Below are positions 10,832 through 19,837 of a stretch of 64,000 nucleotides of DNA, piece after piece. This stretch comes from Heyndrickxia sporothermodurans (GTDB lineage: Bacteria; Bacillota; Bacilli; Bacillales; Bacillaceae_C), in contig BORH01000018.1 in the NCBI GenBank assembly GCA_018333075.1, positions 1 to 64,000 on the forward strand, written 5' to 3'. Within the stretch, counting starts at the first letter, position 1. Each line of letters begins with the position of its first letter. The position numbers were made by a program, and so were the translations under genes. Below the pieces are notes generated by a model. The model did no database searches, was not told the origin of the DNA, and was given only the letters and a program-made list of their open reading frames with translations.

Positions 10832-12289
10832 ATGTCAACCGATATACGTGTTCGATATGCACCGAGTCCAACCGGACATTTACATATAGGAAATGCCCGA
10901 ACTGCCTTGTTTAATTATTTATTTGCTCGTAGCCAAGGTGGTAAATTTATTATAAGAATTGAAGATACCGACCAAAAAAGAAATATTGCTGGTGGAGAAG
11001 AAAGCCAGTTAAAATATTTAAAATGGCTAGGTATGGATTGGGATGAAGGGATTGATATAGAGGGTGAATATGCACCTTATCGTCAATCTGAACGTGGAGC
11101 AATCTATCAAAAGTATTATAATGATTTGCTTGAAAGAGATATAGCATATAAATGTTATTGTAAGGAAGAAGAATTAGAAGCAGAGCGTGAAGAACAAATC
11201 GCACGTGGTGAAACACCCAAATACTCTGGTAAATGTCGTCATTTAACAAAAGAGGATCAAGAACGCTTAGAAAGTGAAGGCAGAAAGCCAAGTATTCGTT
11301 TTTCTGTACCAGAAGGCCGTATTTATGCGTTTAAAGATATGGTGAAGGATGAAGTTTCTTTTGAATCGGATGGAATTGGTGACTTTGTCATTATTAAAAA
11401 AGATGGGATTCCAACTTATAATTTTGCTGTGACTATCGATGATCATTTAATGAAAATTTCTCACGTTCTTCGCGGAGACGACCATATTTCTAATACACCA
11501 AAGCAATTAATGATTTATGAAGCTTTTGGCTGGGAACCTCCTATTTTTGGACATATGACATTAATCGTTAATGAAAGCCGCAAAAAGCTAAGTAAACGTG
11601 ATGAAAGCATTATTCAATTTATAGAGCAATATGAAGAATTAGGTTATTTGCCTGAGGCTCTTTTCAATTTTATCGCCTTATTAGGCTGGTCTCCAAATGG
11701 TGAAGAAGAGATCTTTACTAGAGAAGAATTTATCGATATTTTTGATGCAGAACGATTATCTAAATCTCCAGCTTTATTTGATAAACTGAAATTGACCTGG
11801 ATGAATAATCAATATGTGAAAAAGCTTGACTTAGACCGAGCAGTAGAAATTGCATTGCCACATTTAGTAAAAGCAAAATTAGTAAGTGAAAATTTATCTG
11901 ATGAAGAACGAGTATGGGTTGAACATTTGGTTGCGCTATATCAAGACCAAATGAGCTATGGAGCTGAAATTGTTGAACTTTCTAAGCTGTTCTTTACTGA
12001 TACAATCAATTACGATGAAGAAGCACGAGAAATTTTAAATGAAGAACAAGTTCCTGAGGTTTTAAAAGCCTTTTTAGCTGAAATTACTTCATTAGAGGAC
12101 TTTAGTGCTGAAAATATACAAAAGTCTATAAAAGCAGTTCAGAAGTCTACAGGTAATAAAGGGAAAAAATTATTTATGCCAATTCGTGTGGCTGTTACAG
12201 GACAGGCGCATGGTCCAGATCTACCTAAGGCAATTGAGTTGTTAGGTAGAGAAAAAATTAGTAAGCGTATTGAAAGTATTATTGGTTAA
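10832..12289 (+). CDS. gltX: Glutamyl-tRNA synthetase
   Basis: Class I synthetase that charges tRNA-Glu. In Bacilli the enzyme also mischarges tRNA-Gln, which GatCAB then amidates. The 485-aa protein has the HIGH-type signature [18 protein letters not shown] near the N terminus, CYCKEEEL and YSGKCR in the insert, and the KMSKS-type loop [10 protein letters not shown], followed by an all-helical anticodon-binding domain. The start has an aggaggaa site. It precedes the cysteine T-box and cysE-cysS, an arrangement conserved in B. subtilis where gltX, cysE and cysS are co-transcribed and then attenuated. Confidence 0.96.
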   Translation: MSTDIRVRYAPSPTGHLHIGNARTALFNYLFARSQGGKFIIRIEDTDQKRNIAGGEESQLKYLKWLGMDWDEGIDIEGEYAPYRQSERGAIYQKYYNDLLERDIAYKCYCKEEELEAEREEQIARGETPKYSGKCRHLTKEDQERLESEGRKPSIRFSVPEGRIYAFKDMVKDEVSFESDGIGDFVIIKKDGIPTYNFAVTIDDHLMKISHVLRGDDHISNTPKQLMIYEAFGWEPPIFGHMTLIVNESRKKLSKRDESIIQFIEQYEELGYLPEALFNFIALLGWSPNGEEEIFTREEFIDIFDAERLSKSPALFDKLKLTWMNNQYVKKLDLDRAVEIALPHLVKAKLVSENLSDEERVWVEHLVALYQDQMSYGAEIVELSKLFFTDTINYDEEAREILNEEQVPEVLKAFLAEITSLEDFSAENIQKSIKAVQKSTGNKGKKLFMPIRVAVTGQAHGPDLPKAIELLGREKISKRIESIIG

Positions 12290-12354
12290 CATTTTATTAA
12301 AAATGTAATATAGTATAAATAATTAAAATATGAAAATTGAATAATCATTTAAAG

Positions 12355-12616
12355 TGTTGATGAGGAGAAGTAAAAAAACAATTGCTTGAAAGAGAGAACC
12401 ATCACCGGCTGAAAGTGGTTTAAGCCTCTTGTTTTTTGAAATGCACCTCTGAATCTTATTCTGAATGTACTTTTTAGTAGGAATAGGCGGTTACCTATCG
12501 TTACAAAGGGTTTAAAGTTGAGGTGGAATTCATTGTGGAAATGGACTCCATCTAAACAGAGTGGAACCGCGTTTAAAGGGCGTCTCTGTCTATATATGGA
12601 CAGAGACGCTTTTTAT
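12355..12616 (+). promoter_or_regulatory. T-box leader, cysteine-type (controls cysE-cysS)
   Basis: The gap between gltX and cysE holds a T-box riboswitch. The conserved T-box core gagtggaaccgcg (about 12559-12571) is followed directly by the terminator stem. Upstream is a Stem I-like region (gaaccatcaccggctgaaagtggtt), and a tgc triplet followed by a (12442-12444) is well placed as a cysteine specifier. Uncharged tRNA-Cys would stabilise the antiterminator and allow cysE-cysS transcription. The T-box and terminator are visible directly; the specifier assignment is inferred and fits the downstream genes. Confidence 0.9.
12580..12614 (+). terminator. T-box-controlled terminator upstream of cysE
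   Basis: Eleven-base-pair stem gcgtctctgtc / gacagagacgc (12580-12590, 12599-12609) followed by five T. It immediately follows the T-box sequence, which would compete for its 5' side as antiterminator. Confidence 0.88.
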
Positions 12617-12677
12617 ATTGGCAGCAGACTAATGAAAATATATTTTTATATCAATACTAACGAAAGGAGTGAAGTCA

Positions 12678-13349
12678 ATGTTTCGGCGTATGAAGGAAGA
12701 TATTGAAGTGGTATTTGAGCAAGATCCCGCAGCAAGGAGCTATATAGAGGTTATTCTTACTTATTCTGGCTTACATGCAATATGGGCACATAGAATAGCA
12801 CATAGCTTATATAAAAGAAAACTATTCTTTCTTGCAAGAGTGATATCTCAAGTAAGTCGCTTTTTTACAGGGATTGAGATTCATCCAGGAGCACAAATTG
12901 GACGTCGCTTTTTTATAGATCATGGAATGGGTGTTGTTATAGGAGAAACATGTGAAATCGGAGATAATGTAACCGTATATCAAGGAGTCACCTTAGGAGG
13001 AACAGGAAAAGAAAAAGGTAAGCGGCACCCTACGATAAAAGATAATGCTCTAATTGCTACTGGGGCTAAAGTATTGGGCTCAATTACAGTCGGTGAGAAC
13101 TCAAAGATTGGTGCAGGTTCAGTTGTACTGAGGGATGTTCCTTCAAATTCAACAGTGGTCGGTATTCCTGGAAGAGTGGTTATTCAAGATGGAATTAAAA
13201 TAAAGAAAGATTTAAATCATAGTGATTTACCAGATCCTGTGGAAGATCGATGTTCAGCTATAGAAAATAAAATCCATAAGCTTGAAGAAGAAATATTACG
13301 TTTAAAAATGGAAGGAGCCAAGAAAGAACATGTCAATTCAAATTTATAA
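12678..13349 (+). CDS. cysE: Serine O-acetyltransferase
   Basis: Makes O-acetyl-L-serine from serine and acetyl-CoA, the committed step of cysteine synthesis. The 223-aa protein opens with the helical region ([21 protein letters not shown]-like GLHAIWAHR) and continues as a left-handed beta helix of hexapeptide repeats ([37 protein letters not shown]). The start at ATG 12678 follows aaaggagtg; a GTG at 12669 inside that site is rejected. Its 3' end overlaps cysS by 20 bases, so both depend on the T-box. Confidence 0.95.
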   Translation: MFRRMKEDIEVVFEQDPAARSYIEVILTYSGLHAIWAHRIAHSLYKRKLFFLARVISQVSRFFTGIEIHPGAQIGRRFFIDHGMGVVIGETCEIGDNVTVYQGVTLGGTGKEKGKRHPTIKDNALIATGAKVLGSITVGENSKIGAGSVVLRDVPSNSTVVGIPGRVVIQDGIKIKKDLNHSDLPDPVEDRCSAIENKIHKLEEEILRLKMEGAKKEHVNSNL

Positions 13350-14727
13350 CACACTTACTCGAAAAAAAGAACCGTTTGTTCCATTAGAAGAAGGAAAAGT
13401 AAAAATGTATGTTTGCGGTCCAACCGTTTACAACTATATTCATATTGGGAATGCTAGACCTGCTATTGTATTTGATACTATCCGTAGATATTTAGAATAT
13501 CGTGGTTTTGATGTAAACTTTGTTTCGAATTTTACAGATGTAGATGATAAGCTGATTCGAGCAGCAAAAGAATTAGGTGAAGACGTACCAACGATAGCTG
13601 ATCGTTTTATTGATGCTTATTTTGAAGATGTTTCTGCATTAGGGTGCAATACGGCTGATGTTCATCCTAGGGTAACAGAAAATATGGATATTATTATCGA
13701 GTTTATCGAAACACTTATAGACAAAGGCTATGCATATGAATCTGGCGGAGATGTTTATTATCGTACAAGAAGCTTTGACGGATATGGTAAGCTTTCGCAT
13801 CAATCTATTGATGATTTAAAATCTGGATCACGTATTGAAGTTGGGGAGAAGAAAGAAGATGCCTTAGATTTTGCACTTTGGAAGGCAGCAAAAGAGAGAG
13901 AAATCTATTGGGAAAGCCCATGGGGAAAAGGAAGACCGGGGTGGCATATTGAATGCTCGGCTATGGCAAGAAAATATTTAGGAGATACGATTGATATCCA
14001 TGCAGGTGGCCAGGATTTAAAGTTCCCGCATCATGAAAATGAAATTGCTCAATCGGAAGCATTAACAGGTAAACAATTTTCTAAGTATTGGATGCATAAT
14101 GGTTATATTAATATTGATAATGAAAAAATGTCTAAATCACTAGGTAATTTTGTATTAGTACATGATATTATTCAACATTATGATCCACAAGTACTTCGGT
14201 TCTTTATGTTATCCGTTCACTATCGTAACCCAATAAATTATAGTGAGGAATTACTAGAAAATGCAGGAAGCGGCTTGGATCGTATTAAAACATCTTATCA
14301 AAATATTAAGCACCGTGTACAAAGTAGTACCAATTTAACGAATAATGATCAAGAATGGTTGGAGAAAATTCAACAAACTCATAATGAGTTTATTAAAGAG
14401 ATGGATGATGACTTTAATACAGCAAATGGAATTTCTGTACTATTCGATTTATCGAAGCAAGCAAATTACTATTTACGCGAAAAGAATACTTCAGAAAAAG
14501 TTTTAAATGCTTTCATGAATGAGTTTAAGAATTTGTTTGAAGTGCTAGGACTAAAATTAGAAACTGAAGAATTATTAGATGAGGAAATTGAAGAACTAAT
14601 TCAAAAGAGAAACCAAGCTAGAAAAGATAGAGATTTTACCTTAGCTGACGCTATACGTGATCAATTGAAAGAGATGAATATCATTGTAGAGGATACCCCA
14701 CAAGGAATTAGATGGAGAAGAGGATAG
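13330..14727 (+). CDS. cysS: Cysteinyl-tRNA synthetase
   Basis: Class I synthetase charging tRNA-Cys. The 465-aa protein has the zinc ligand cysteine in [10 protein letters not shown], the HIGH-type YIHIGNARP, the further zinc ligands in WHIECSAMA and [11 protein letters not shown], and the KMSKS loop [10 protein letters not shown]. The C-terminal region carries the anticodon-binding helices and [16 protein letters not shown]. The coding start lies inside cysE and the 3' end abuts mrnC. Cysteine supply (cysE) and use (cysS) are thus under one cysteine-specific T-box. Confidence 0.96.
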   Translation: MSIQIYNTLTRKKEPFVPLEEGKVKMYVCGPTVYNYIHIGNARPAIVFDTIRRYLEYRGFDVNFVSNFTDVDDKLIRAAKELGEDVPTIADRFIDAYFEDVSALGCNTADVHPRVTENMDIIIEFIETLIDKGYAYESGGDVYYRTRSFDGYGKLSHQSIDDLKSGSRIEVGEKKEDALDFALWKAAKEREIYWESPWGKGRPGWHIECSAMARKYLGDTIDIHAGGQDLKFPHHENEIAQSEALTGKQFSKYWMHNGYINIDNEKMSKSLGNFVLVHDIIQHYDPQVLRFFMLSVHYRNPINYSEELLENAGSGLDRIKTSYQNIKHRVQSSTNLTNNDQEWLEKIQQTHNEFIKEMDDDFNTANGISVLFDLSKQANYYLREKNTSEKVLNAFMNEFKNLFEVLGLKLETEELLDEEIEELIQKRNQARKDRDFTLADAIRDQLKEMNIIVEDTPQGIRWRRG

Positions 14728-14729
14728 GA

Positions 14730-15131
14730 ATGAAGGCAATAGAAAAATCTGTAGATACATTACAACTAAACAGTCTTGCTCTTGCCTATATGGGTGATGC
14801 GGTATATGAGGTTTATATTCGCCATCACCTACTCCATCTTGGGAAAACAAAGCCTAATAAGCTTCATAGAGAAGCAACCAAATATGTTTCAGCCAAATCC
14901 CAAGCAAAAATATTAAAAACTTTTATGGAGCTAGAAATCTTAACAGAAGAGGAATGTACGATTGTAAGAAGAGGACGGAATGCTAAATCAGGATCCGTTC
15001 CAAAAAATACAGATGTTCAAACGTATAATCAAAGTACAGGTTTCGAAGCTTTAATTGGCTATTTATATTTAAATAAACAATTTAGTCGATTAGAAATGAT
15101 TATCGAAAAAGCAATAGAAACAGTGGAGTAA
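14730..15131 (+). CDS. mrnC: Mini-ribonuclease III (23S rRNA maturation)
   Basis: Dimeric RNase III-like enzyme without the double-stranded-RNA-binding domain; it trims the ends of 23S rRNA precursor. The 133-aa protein has the RNase III signature [19 protein letters not shown], the conserved SAKSQAKIL and [20 protein letters not shown], and [10 protein letters not shown] supplying the second acidic cluster. A longer start at 14712, within the end of cysS, is possible, but 14730 has a gaagagg site at good spacing and gives the usual N terminus. Confidence 0.92.
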   Translation: MKAIEKSVDTLQLNSLALAYMGDAVYEVYIRHHLLHLGKTKPNKLHREATKYVSAKSQAKILKTFMELEILTEEECTIVRRGRNAKSGSVPKNTDVQTYNQSTGFEALIGYLYLNKQFSRLEMIIEKAIETVE

Positions 15132-15181
15132 ATATACAACGAAAGTTGAACAAATAAAATTAGAGGTAGGAGGTCTATAGT

Positions 15182-15925
15182 GTGGACCAGGAATATATTG
15201 CAGGAAAAAATCCTGTCATTGAAGCTCTTAAATCCAATCGAGAAATAAATAAAATTTGGATTTCAGAAGGATCAGGCAAGGGACAAATGCAACAGGTTAT
15301 ACAGCTTGCAAAGCAGTCAAAGGTATTAATTCAATATGTACCAAAGCAGAAAATAGATCAAATGGTAAAAGAAAATCATCAAGGAGTCGTTGCTTTAGTT
15401 GCAGCGTATAAGTATGCGGAAATAGATGATTTATTTGATAGAGCGAAAGAAAAGCAAGAAGATCCTTTTTTTCTTATCTTGGATGAATTGGAGGATCCAC
15501 ATAATCTCGGTTCTATATTAAGGACTGCTGATGCAGCAGGAGTCCACGGAATTATTATTCCAAAGCGAAGAGCTGTTGGTCTGACTGCCGCTGTTGCAAA
15601 GGCCTCAACAGGAGCGATTGAGTATGTTCCAGTTGCTAGGGTAACAAATTTATCCAGAACGATAGCGGAGTTAAAAGAACGAGGATTATGGATTTATGGT
15701 ACCGATGCAAAAGGAAGCCAAGACTATCGATCGATGGATGGAAATATGCCTTTAGCAATAGTCATTGGAAGTGAAGGAAGAGGAATAAGTAGATTAATTA
15801 AGGAAAGCTGTGATTTTCTTGTCCATTTACCAATGATTGGTCATGTTACCTCTCTCAATGCTTCAGTTGCAGCTAGCTTACTAATATATGAGGTTTATCG
15901 GAAACGACATCCTAAAGGTGAATAG
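15182..15925 (+). CDS. rlmB: 23S rRNA (Gm2251-type) 2'-O-methyltransferase RlmB
   Basis: SPOUT-class methyltransferase modifying a guanosine in the peptidyl-transferase region of 23S rRNA. The 247-aa protein has an N-terminal RNA-binding domain (MDQEYIAGKNPVIEAL) and the trefoil-knot motifs ILDELEDPHNLGSILRTADA, VIGSEGRGISRL and the C-terminal MIGHVTSLNASVAASLLIYE that forms the SAM pocket. It starts at GTG 15182 after taggaggt. rae1 follows two bases after its stop. Other SpoU-family 2'-O-methyltransferases look alike, but position supports RlmB. Confidence 0.93.
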   Translation: MDQEYIAGKNPVIEALKSNREINKIWISEGSGKGQMQQVIQLAKQSKVLIQYVPKQKIDQMVKENHQGVVALVAAYKYAEIDDLFDRAKEKQEDPFFLILDELEDPHNLGSILRTADAAGVHGIIIPKRRAVGLTAAVAKASTGAIEYVPVARVTNLSRTIAELKERGLWIYGTDAKGSQDYRSMDGNMPLAIVIGSEGRGISRLIKESCDFLVHLPMIGHVTSLNASVAASLLIYEVYRKRHPKGE

Positions 15926-15927
15926 TG

Positions 15928-16437
15928 ATGGATATTATGCTCGTTGATGGTTACAACATTATTGGTGCGTGGCCTGAGCTAAGGAACTTAAAGAAAAACA
16001 ATTTAAGTCATGCAAGGGATCGTCTAATTGAAATAATGGCTGAATATCAAGGATATACAGGCTACAGAGTAATTGTTGTATTTGATGCACTTTATGTGAA
16101 AGGGATGGAAAAAAAGTATAGACAGCATAAAGTGGAAATCATATTTACAAAAGAAAATGAGTCCGCTGATGAGCGGATTGAAAAGATGGCCATTCAATTA
16201 AATAATCGAAAGACTCAAATACATGTGGCTACTTCTGATTATACGGAGCAATGGGCTATATTTGGACAAGGAGCTCTTCGAATTTCAGCGAGAGAGCTAC
16301 TAAATGAAGTGAATTCGATTCATCAAAGAATTGAAAAAGAGGTAATGGAAACACATGAATATAAGCCAACATCAAGAATTCCTTTAAGTAAAGAAGTTGC
16401 CGAAATGTTCGAAAAACTTCGGAGAGGGAAACAATGA
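15928..16437 (+). CDS. rae1: Ribosome-associated endoribonuclease Rae1 (NYN domain, YacP)
   Basis: Cuts certain mRNAs in the ribosomal A site in B. subtilis. The 169-aa protein is a single NYN (PIN-like) domain: the first strand carries the metal-binding aspartate in MLVDGYNIIGAWPEL, with VVFDALYVKG, ENESADERIEKM and VATSDYTEQWAIFGQGALRISARE supplying further acidic residues and the core. ATG 15928 is preferred to GTG 15925 because of spacing from aaaggtga. It is tightly packed after rlmB. Confidence 0.92.
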   Translation: MDIMLVDGYNIIGAWPELRNLKKNNLSHARDRLIEIMAEYQGYTGYRVIVVFDALYVKGMEKKYRQHKVEIIFTKENESADERIEKMAIQLNNRKTQIHVATSDYTEQWAIFGQGALRISARELLNEVNSIHQRIEKEVMETHEYKPTSRIPLSKEVAEMFEKLRRGKQ

Positions 16438-16440
16438 GTA

Positions 16441-16470
16441 TTGACGCTAGAAAATTCAGTAATGTATAAT
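16441..16470 (+). promoter_or_regulatory. Promoter of sigH
   Basis: TTGACG (16441-16446), 18-bp spacer, TGTATAAT with -10 at 16465-16470. A near-consensus SigA promoter directly after rae1 and 39 bases before the sigH start. In B. subtilis sigH is also SigA-dependent and AbrB-repressed; I cannot identify an AbrB site by eye. Confidence 0.75.
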
Positions 16471-16508
16471 ATTTCTATCTATTGCTTTGAGCGGTCAGGG
16501 GGATATAA

Positions 16509-17159
16509 GTGAACCTAAACATGGAGGTAGCACATAACGGAAATTATGTGGCAATGGAAGATGAGCAATTGATCGAGCTAGTACATGAAGGTGATAGTGA
16601 GGCATTGGACTATCTTATTCAAAAATACCGAAATTTTGTTCGAGCAAAAGCACGCTCCTATTTTTTGATTGGAGCAGATAAAGAGGATATTGTTCAAGAA
16701 GGAATGATAGGTTTATATAAGGCCATTCGTGACTATAAAGAGGACAAGCTTACCTCGTTTAAAGCTTTTGCAGAGCTATGTATAACCCGCCAAATCATTA
16801 CTGCAATAAAAACTGCCACTCGTCAGAAGCATATTCCACTGAACTCATATGTTTCTCTAGATAAGCCTATTTATGACGAAGAATCTGATCGCACCCTTAT
16901 GGATGTCATTTCGGGTGCAAAGATGATGAATCCAGAGGAATTAATTATTAATCGTGAAAAATATGGAAATATTGAAGGGAAAATATCTGAATTATTGAGT
17001 GACTTAGAAAGAAAAGTTCTAGCTCTTTATTTAGATGGTCAATCTTATCAAGAAATATCCGAGGAATTAAATCGCCATGTGAAATCAATTGATAATGCTC
17101 TTCAAAGAGTGAAACGAAAGCTAGAAAGATATTTAGAAGTTCGTGAGTTCAGTTCATAA
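16509..17159 (+). CDS. sigH: RNA polymerase sigma-H factor (stationary phase, sporulation, competence)
   Basis: Alternative sigma factor that turns on early sporulation genes such as spo0A, spo0F and spoIIA. The 216-aa protein carries sigma region 2 (YRNFVRAKARSYFLIGADKEDIVQEGMIGLYKAIRDY, with the -10-reading helix) and region 4 (LSDLERKVLALYLDGQSYQEISEELNRHVKSIDNALQRVKRKL), nearly identical to B. subtilis SigH. It starts at GTG 16509 after aggggga, as does the B. subtilis gene. Its presence indicates an endospore former. Confidence 0.96.
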   Translation: MNLNMEVAHNGNYVAMEDEQLIELVHEGDSEALDYLIQKYRNFVRAKARSYFLIGADKEDIVQEGMIGLYKAIRDYKEDKLTSFKAFAELCITRQIITAIKTATRQKHIPLNSYVSLDKPIYDEESDRTLMDVISGAKMMNPEELIINREKYGNIEGKISELLSDLERKVLALYLDGQSYQEISEELNRHVKSIDNALQRVKRKLERYLEVREFSS

Positions 17160-17277
17160 GAAACCTATTATTGACAAATCTAGATTTTGCATGTTACTTT
17201 TTTAACAAGATAAATCTACAATAATAGAGGTTTTTTTGCTAATATTATGTTAACTTAGAGTAGTAGGAGTTTTTTTT

Positions 17278-17427
17278 ATGCAACGAAAGATAGTTTTAGC
17301 ATGTGCTCAATGCGGTTCAAGGAATTACTCAACATTTCATAATAAACAAACAGATACTGAACGGTTAGAAGTAAAAAAGTTTTGCAAGTATTGTAATTCT
17401 CATAATGTTCATCGTGAAACAAAGTAG
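17278..17427 (+). CDS. rpmG: 50S ribosomal protein L33
   Basis: A 49-aa protein at the tRNA exit side of the 50S subunit. It has the two zinc-binding pairs C9-x2-C12 and C36-x2-C39, so it is the zinc-containing (C+) form; Bacilli often carry zinc-free paralogues elsewhere. The start follows taggag at 8 bases. It leads the secE-nusG group exactly as in B. subtilis. Confidence 0.93.
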   Translation: MQRKIVLACAQCGSRNYSTFHNKQTDTERLEVKKFCKYCNSHNVHRETK

Positions 17428-17503
17428 TAATGTAACTATAAAGGGGTCTTACATTACTAGACTATTATCTAAGGATTCAACTTATATGCCGGAGGTCACA
17501 AAT

Positions 17504-17683
17504 ATGTCGATTGCGAAATTCTTTCGAAACATATCATCTGAAATGAGAAAGGTTAGTTGGCCGAAGAAGAAAGAGCTAACTAGTTACACTATTACTGTAG
17601 TAGTAACGGTTGTTTTACTAGCTTTATTTTTCGTAGTGGTTGACCTAGGAATATCCTCACTTATTAAATTGATTTTAAAATAA
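17504..17683 (+). CDS. secE: Preprotein translocase subunit SecE
   Basis: Clamp subunit of the SecYEG channel. The 59-aa protein has an amphipathic N-terminal helix with the conserved RKVSWPKKKEL motif and a single C-terminal membrane span (TITVVVTVVLLALFFVVVDL). The start at 17504 follows ggaggt at 7 bases; upstream in-frame starts are rejected because family members begin close to the amphipathic helix. Confidence 0.93.
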   Translation: MSIAKFFRNISSEMRKVSWPKKKELTSYTITVVVTVVLLALFFVVVDLGISSLIKLILK

Positions 17684-17706
17684 AAAAATAGATTTTAAAC
17701 TTTGTA

Positions 17707-17737
17707 TTGAATAACATGTGTCTTTGCATGGTATAAT
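17707..17737 (+). promoter_or_regulatory. Extended -10 promoter upstream of nusG
   Basis: TTGAAT (17707-17712) and TGgTATAAT (-10 at 17732-17737) with a long 19-bp spacer compensated by the TG extension. It lies between secE and nusG and drives transcription into a terminator-like hairpin before nusG. Confidence 0.6.
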
Positions 17738-17760
17738 GGAAATAAATAAATGCGTTTTTT

Positions 17761-17787
17761 AGCCCGGGTAACGGGTTTTTTCGTTTT
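17761..17787 (+). terminator. Terminator/attenuator between secE and nusG
   Basis: Stem agcccg / cgggtt with loop ggtaa (17761-17777), followed by ttttcgtttt. It ends secE transcripts, and it also lies downstream of the local promoter, so it could attenuate nusG. Confidence 0.65.
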
Positions 17788-17820
17788 GTTTAATATTACT
17801 AATTATTAATTATTAGTTGG

Positions 17821-17848
17821 GGAGGGACGGACGGTTAAGTCCTCGTAA
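17821..17848 (+). promoter_or_regulatory. Distant Shine-Dalgarno and bridging hairpin ahead of nusG
   Basis: The only good ribosome-binding site for nusG, ggaggga (17821-17827), is 22 bases from the ATG, too far for normal use. Between them GGAC (17829-17832) can pair with GTCC (17839-17842). That hairpin would bring the effective spacing to about 7-8 bases. An in-frame stop directly precedes the ATG, so no upstream start is possible. Confidence 0.5.
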
Positions 17849-18382
17849 ATGGAAAAGAATTGGTATGTTGTTCATACGTATTCTGGATATGAAAATAAAG
17901 TAAAAGCAAATTTAGAAAAACGTGTGGAATCTATGGGAATGCAAGATAAAATTTTTAGGGTTGTTGTTCCTGAAGAAGAGGAAACTGAATTGAAAAATGG
18001 AAAGAAGAAAGTTACAAAGCGTAAAGTGTTTCCTGGTTATGTACTAGTTGAAATTATTATGACTGATGATTCTTGGTACGTTGTCCGAAATACACCAGGA
18101 GTAACAGGATTTGTTGGTTCTGCTGGGTCTGGCTCAAAGCCAACACCACTTTTACCCGATGAAGTGAAAGTAATCCTAAAACATATGGGTATGGATGAAA
18201 AACGTATTGATGTAAACTTTGAGGTTGGAGAAACAGTAACAGTTAAAGAAGGTCCTTTTGCAAACTTCACTGGTAAAATTGAGGAAATTGATAGTGATAA
18301 AGGTAGAGCAAAAGTTATGGTAAATATGTTTGGAAGAGAAACTCCTGTCGATCTCGTATTTACACAAATTGATAAAATATAA
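17849..18382 (+). CDS. nusG: Transcription elongation/antitermination factor NusG
   Basis: Binds the RNA polymerase clamp and, in Bacilli, stimulates sequence-specific pausing. The 177-aa protein has the NGN domain (NWYVVHTYSGYENKVKANLE, VFPGYVLVEI, RNTPGVTGFVGS) and the C-terminal KOW domain (VKEGPFANFTGKIEEID). It is nearly identical to B. subtilis NusG over the N-terminal half. It has its own promoter and terminator-like leader and an unusual distance between Shine-Dalgarno and start. Confidence 0.96.
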   Translation: MEKNWYVVHTYSGYENKVKANLEKRVESMGMQDKIFRVVVPEEEETELKNGKKKVTKRKVFPGYVLVEIIMTDDSWYVVRNTPGVTGFVGSAGSGSKPTPLLPDEVKVILKHMGMDEKRIDVNFEVGETVTVKEGPFANFTGKIEEIDSDKGRAKVMVNMFGRETPVDLVFTQIDKI

Positions 18383-18494
18383 ATTGAAACACCTTGATAT
18401 TTGCTGTTAAAAATGATAATATTTTTTAGGTCAGTATGTTTTACTGAACAAATATATATATTTCTTTATTTTCAATAAAGATTTTTCTAAATGA

Positions 18495-18527
18495 GTGGGA
18501 GGGAAAATCCCTATTACCACATCACGG
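18495..18527 (+). promoter_or_regulatory. Candidate L1-binding RNA motif upstream of rplK
   Basis: gtgggagggaaaatccctat followed by taccacat: an outer GTGG/CCAC pairing encloses an inner GGGA/TCCC stem. The same arrangement recurs upstream of rplA at 19047-19074. It sits just ahead of the rplK Shine-Dalgarno, where L1 feedback on rplK-rplA would act. Assignment to L1 is inferred from operon context. Confidence 0.55.
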
Positions 18528-18547
18528 ACTTTAAGGAGGTGTGTCTC

Positions 18548-18973
18548 GTGGCTAAAAAAGTAGTGAAGATTGTAAAATTACAAATTCCTGCTGGTAAAGC
18601 AAACCCAGCTCCACCGGTTGGTCCTGCACTTGGTCAAGCTGGTGTAAATATCATGGGATTCTGTAAGGAGTTTAATGCTCGTACAGCAGATCAAGCTGGT
18701 TTAATTATCCCTGTTGAAATTACGGTATTTGAAGACCGTTCATTTACATTTATCACAAAAACCCCACCTGCTGCAGTTTTACTTAAAAAAGCAGCTGGAA
18801 TCGAGTCAGGTTCAGGTGAACCTAATCGTAAAAAAGTGGCGACTGTTAAACGCGACAAAGTGCGTGAAATCGCTGAAACAAAAATGCCTGACCTTAACGC
18901 AGCAAGTGTTGAAGCGGCAATGCGTATGGTAGAAGGTACTGCACGCAGCATGGGTATCACAATCGAAGATTAA
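18548..18973 (+). CDS. rplK: 50S ribosomal protein L11
   Basis: Forms the GTPase-associated centre at the stalk base and is needed for RelA activation. The 141-aa protein has the N-terminal [20 protein letters not shown] signature (the thiostrepton-binding proline-rich helix) and the rRNA-binding C-terminal domain ([20 protein letters not shown]). It starts at GTG 18548 with aaggaggt 7 bases upstream; a start at 18491 would add an odd extension through the leader RNA. Confidence 0.96.
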   Translation: MAKKVVKIVKLQIPAGKANPAPPVGPALGQAGVNIMGFCKEFNARTADQAGLIIPVEITVFEDRSFTFITKTPPAAVLLKKAAGIESGSGEPNRKKVATVKRDKVREIAETKMPDLNAASVEAAMRMVEGTARSMGITIED

Positions 18974-19046
18974 TCCATGTAAAAAAATTGGTTTTTCATC
19001 CGACGGGGTTGCGATGCTGAATAGAAATTGCTCGCAACCTTTATTC

Positions 19047-19074
19047 GTGGGAGGTTAATCCGTTAAAACCACAT
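19047..19074 (+). promoter_or_regulatory. Second copy of the candidate L1-binding RNA motif, upstream of rplA
   Basis: gtgggaggttaatccgtt then aaaaccacat shares the GTGGGAGG...AATCC...ACCACAT pattern with the copy before rplK. It follows a hairpin ggttgcga / tcgcaacc (19007-19014, 19032-19039). Two operators, one per cistron, would be an elaborate version of L1 autoregulation. Confidence 0.5.
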
Positions 19075-19092
19075 TCGAGGAGGAAAATTTGA

Positions 19093-19794
19093 ATGGCTAA
19101 TAAAGGTAAAAAATACGTTGAAGCATTAAAATTAGTAGATCGTACAAAAGCTTATTCAGTAAGTGAAGCGATTGAATTAGTAAAGAAAACAAGCTTTGCT
19201 AAATTTGATGCAACTGTTGAAGTTGCATTCCGTCTTGGAGTAGACCCTAAGAAAGCGGACCAACAAATCCGTGGAGCTGTAGTTTTACCTAATGGAACTG
19301 GTAAAACACAACGTGTATTAGTATTTGCGAAGGGTGAAAAAGCGAAAGAAGCTGAAGCAGCTGGAGCAGATTATGTAGGAGATAGCGATTATATTAATAA
19401 AATCAACCAAGGTTGGTTTGAATTTGATGTGATCGTTGCAACACCTGATATGATGGGTGAAGTTGGAAAATTAGGTCGTGTCCTTGGACCAAAAGGCTTA
19501 ATGCCAAACCCTAAAACAGGAACAGTTACTTTTGATGTAACAAAAGCAATTAATGAAATCAAAGCTGGTAAAGTTGAATATCGTGTTGAAAAAGCTGGTA
19601 ATATTCATGTTCCGATTGGAAAAGTATCATTTGATACAGATAAATTGGTTGAAAACTTTACAACAATCTTTGATACATTATTAAAAGTTAAACCAGCAGC
19701 TGCTAAAGGAACTTACATGAAAAACATCTCTGTAACTTCAACAATGGGACCTGGCGTTAAAGTTGACGCTTCATCATTTGTTGTAAAAAACTAA
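19093..19794 (+). CDS. rplA: 50S ribosomal protein L1
   Basis: Builds the mobile L1 stalk that ejects deacylated tRNA from the E site and, in other bacteria, represses its own operon by binding mRNA. The 233-aa protein has [20 protein letters not shown], the signature [20 protein letters not shown] and the C-terminal [18 protein letters not shown]. It starts after aggagg at 9 bases. Confidence 0.96.
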   Translation: MANKGKKYVEALKLVDRTKAYSVSEAIELVKKTSFAKFDATVEVAFRLGVDPKKADQQIRGAVVLPNGTGKTQRVLVFAKGEKAKEAEAAGADYVGDSDYINKINQGWFEFDVIVATPDMMGEVGKLGRVLGPKGLMPNPKTGTVTFDVTKAINEIKAGKVEYRVEKAGNIHVPIGKVSFDTDKLVENFTTIFDTLLKVKPAAAKGTYMKNISVTSTMGPGVKVDASSFVVKN

Positions 19795-19795
19795 G

Positions 19796-19824
19796 TTGAC
19801 TTCATGCGAAGTCTTTGGTATAAT
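19796..19824 (+). promoter_or_regulatory. Promoter of rplJ-rplL
   Basis: TTGACT (19796-19801), 17-bp spacer, TATAAT (19819-19824), with TGG before the -10. Near-consensus and directly after the rplA stop, so rplJL has its own strong promoter. Confidence 0.85.
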
Positions 19825-19837
19825 CAAGGCTGTTGTT

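Noticed and set aside
12518-12706. 62-aa ORF between gltX and cysE
   Set aside because: It runs through the T-box and terminator, which explain the sequence; no sensible product.
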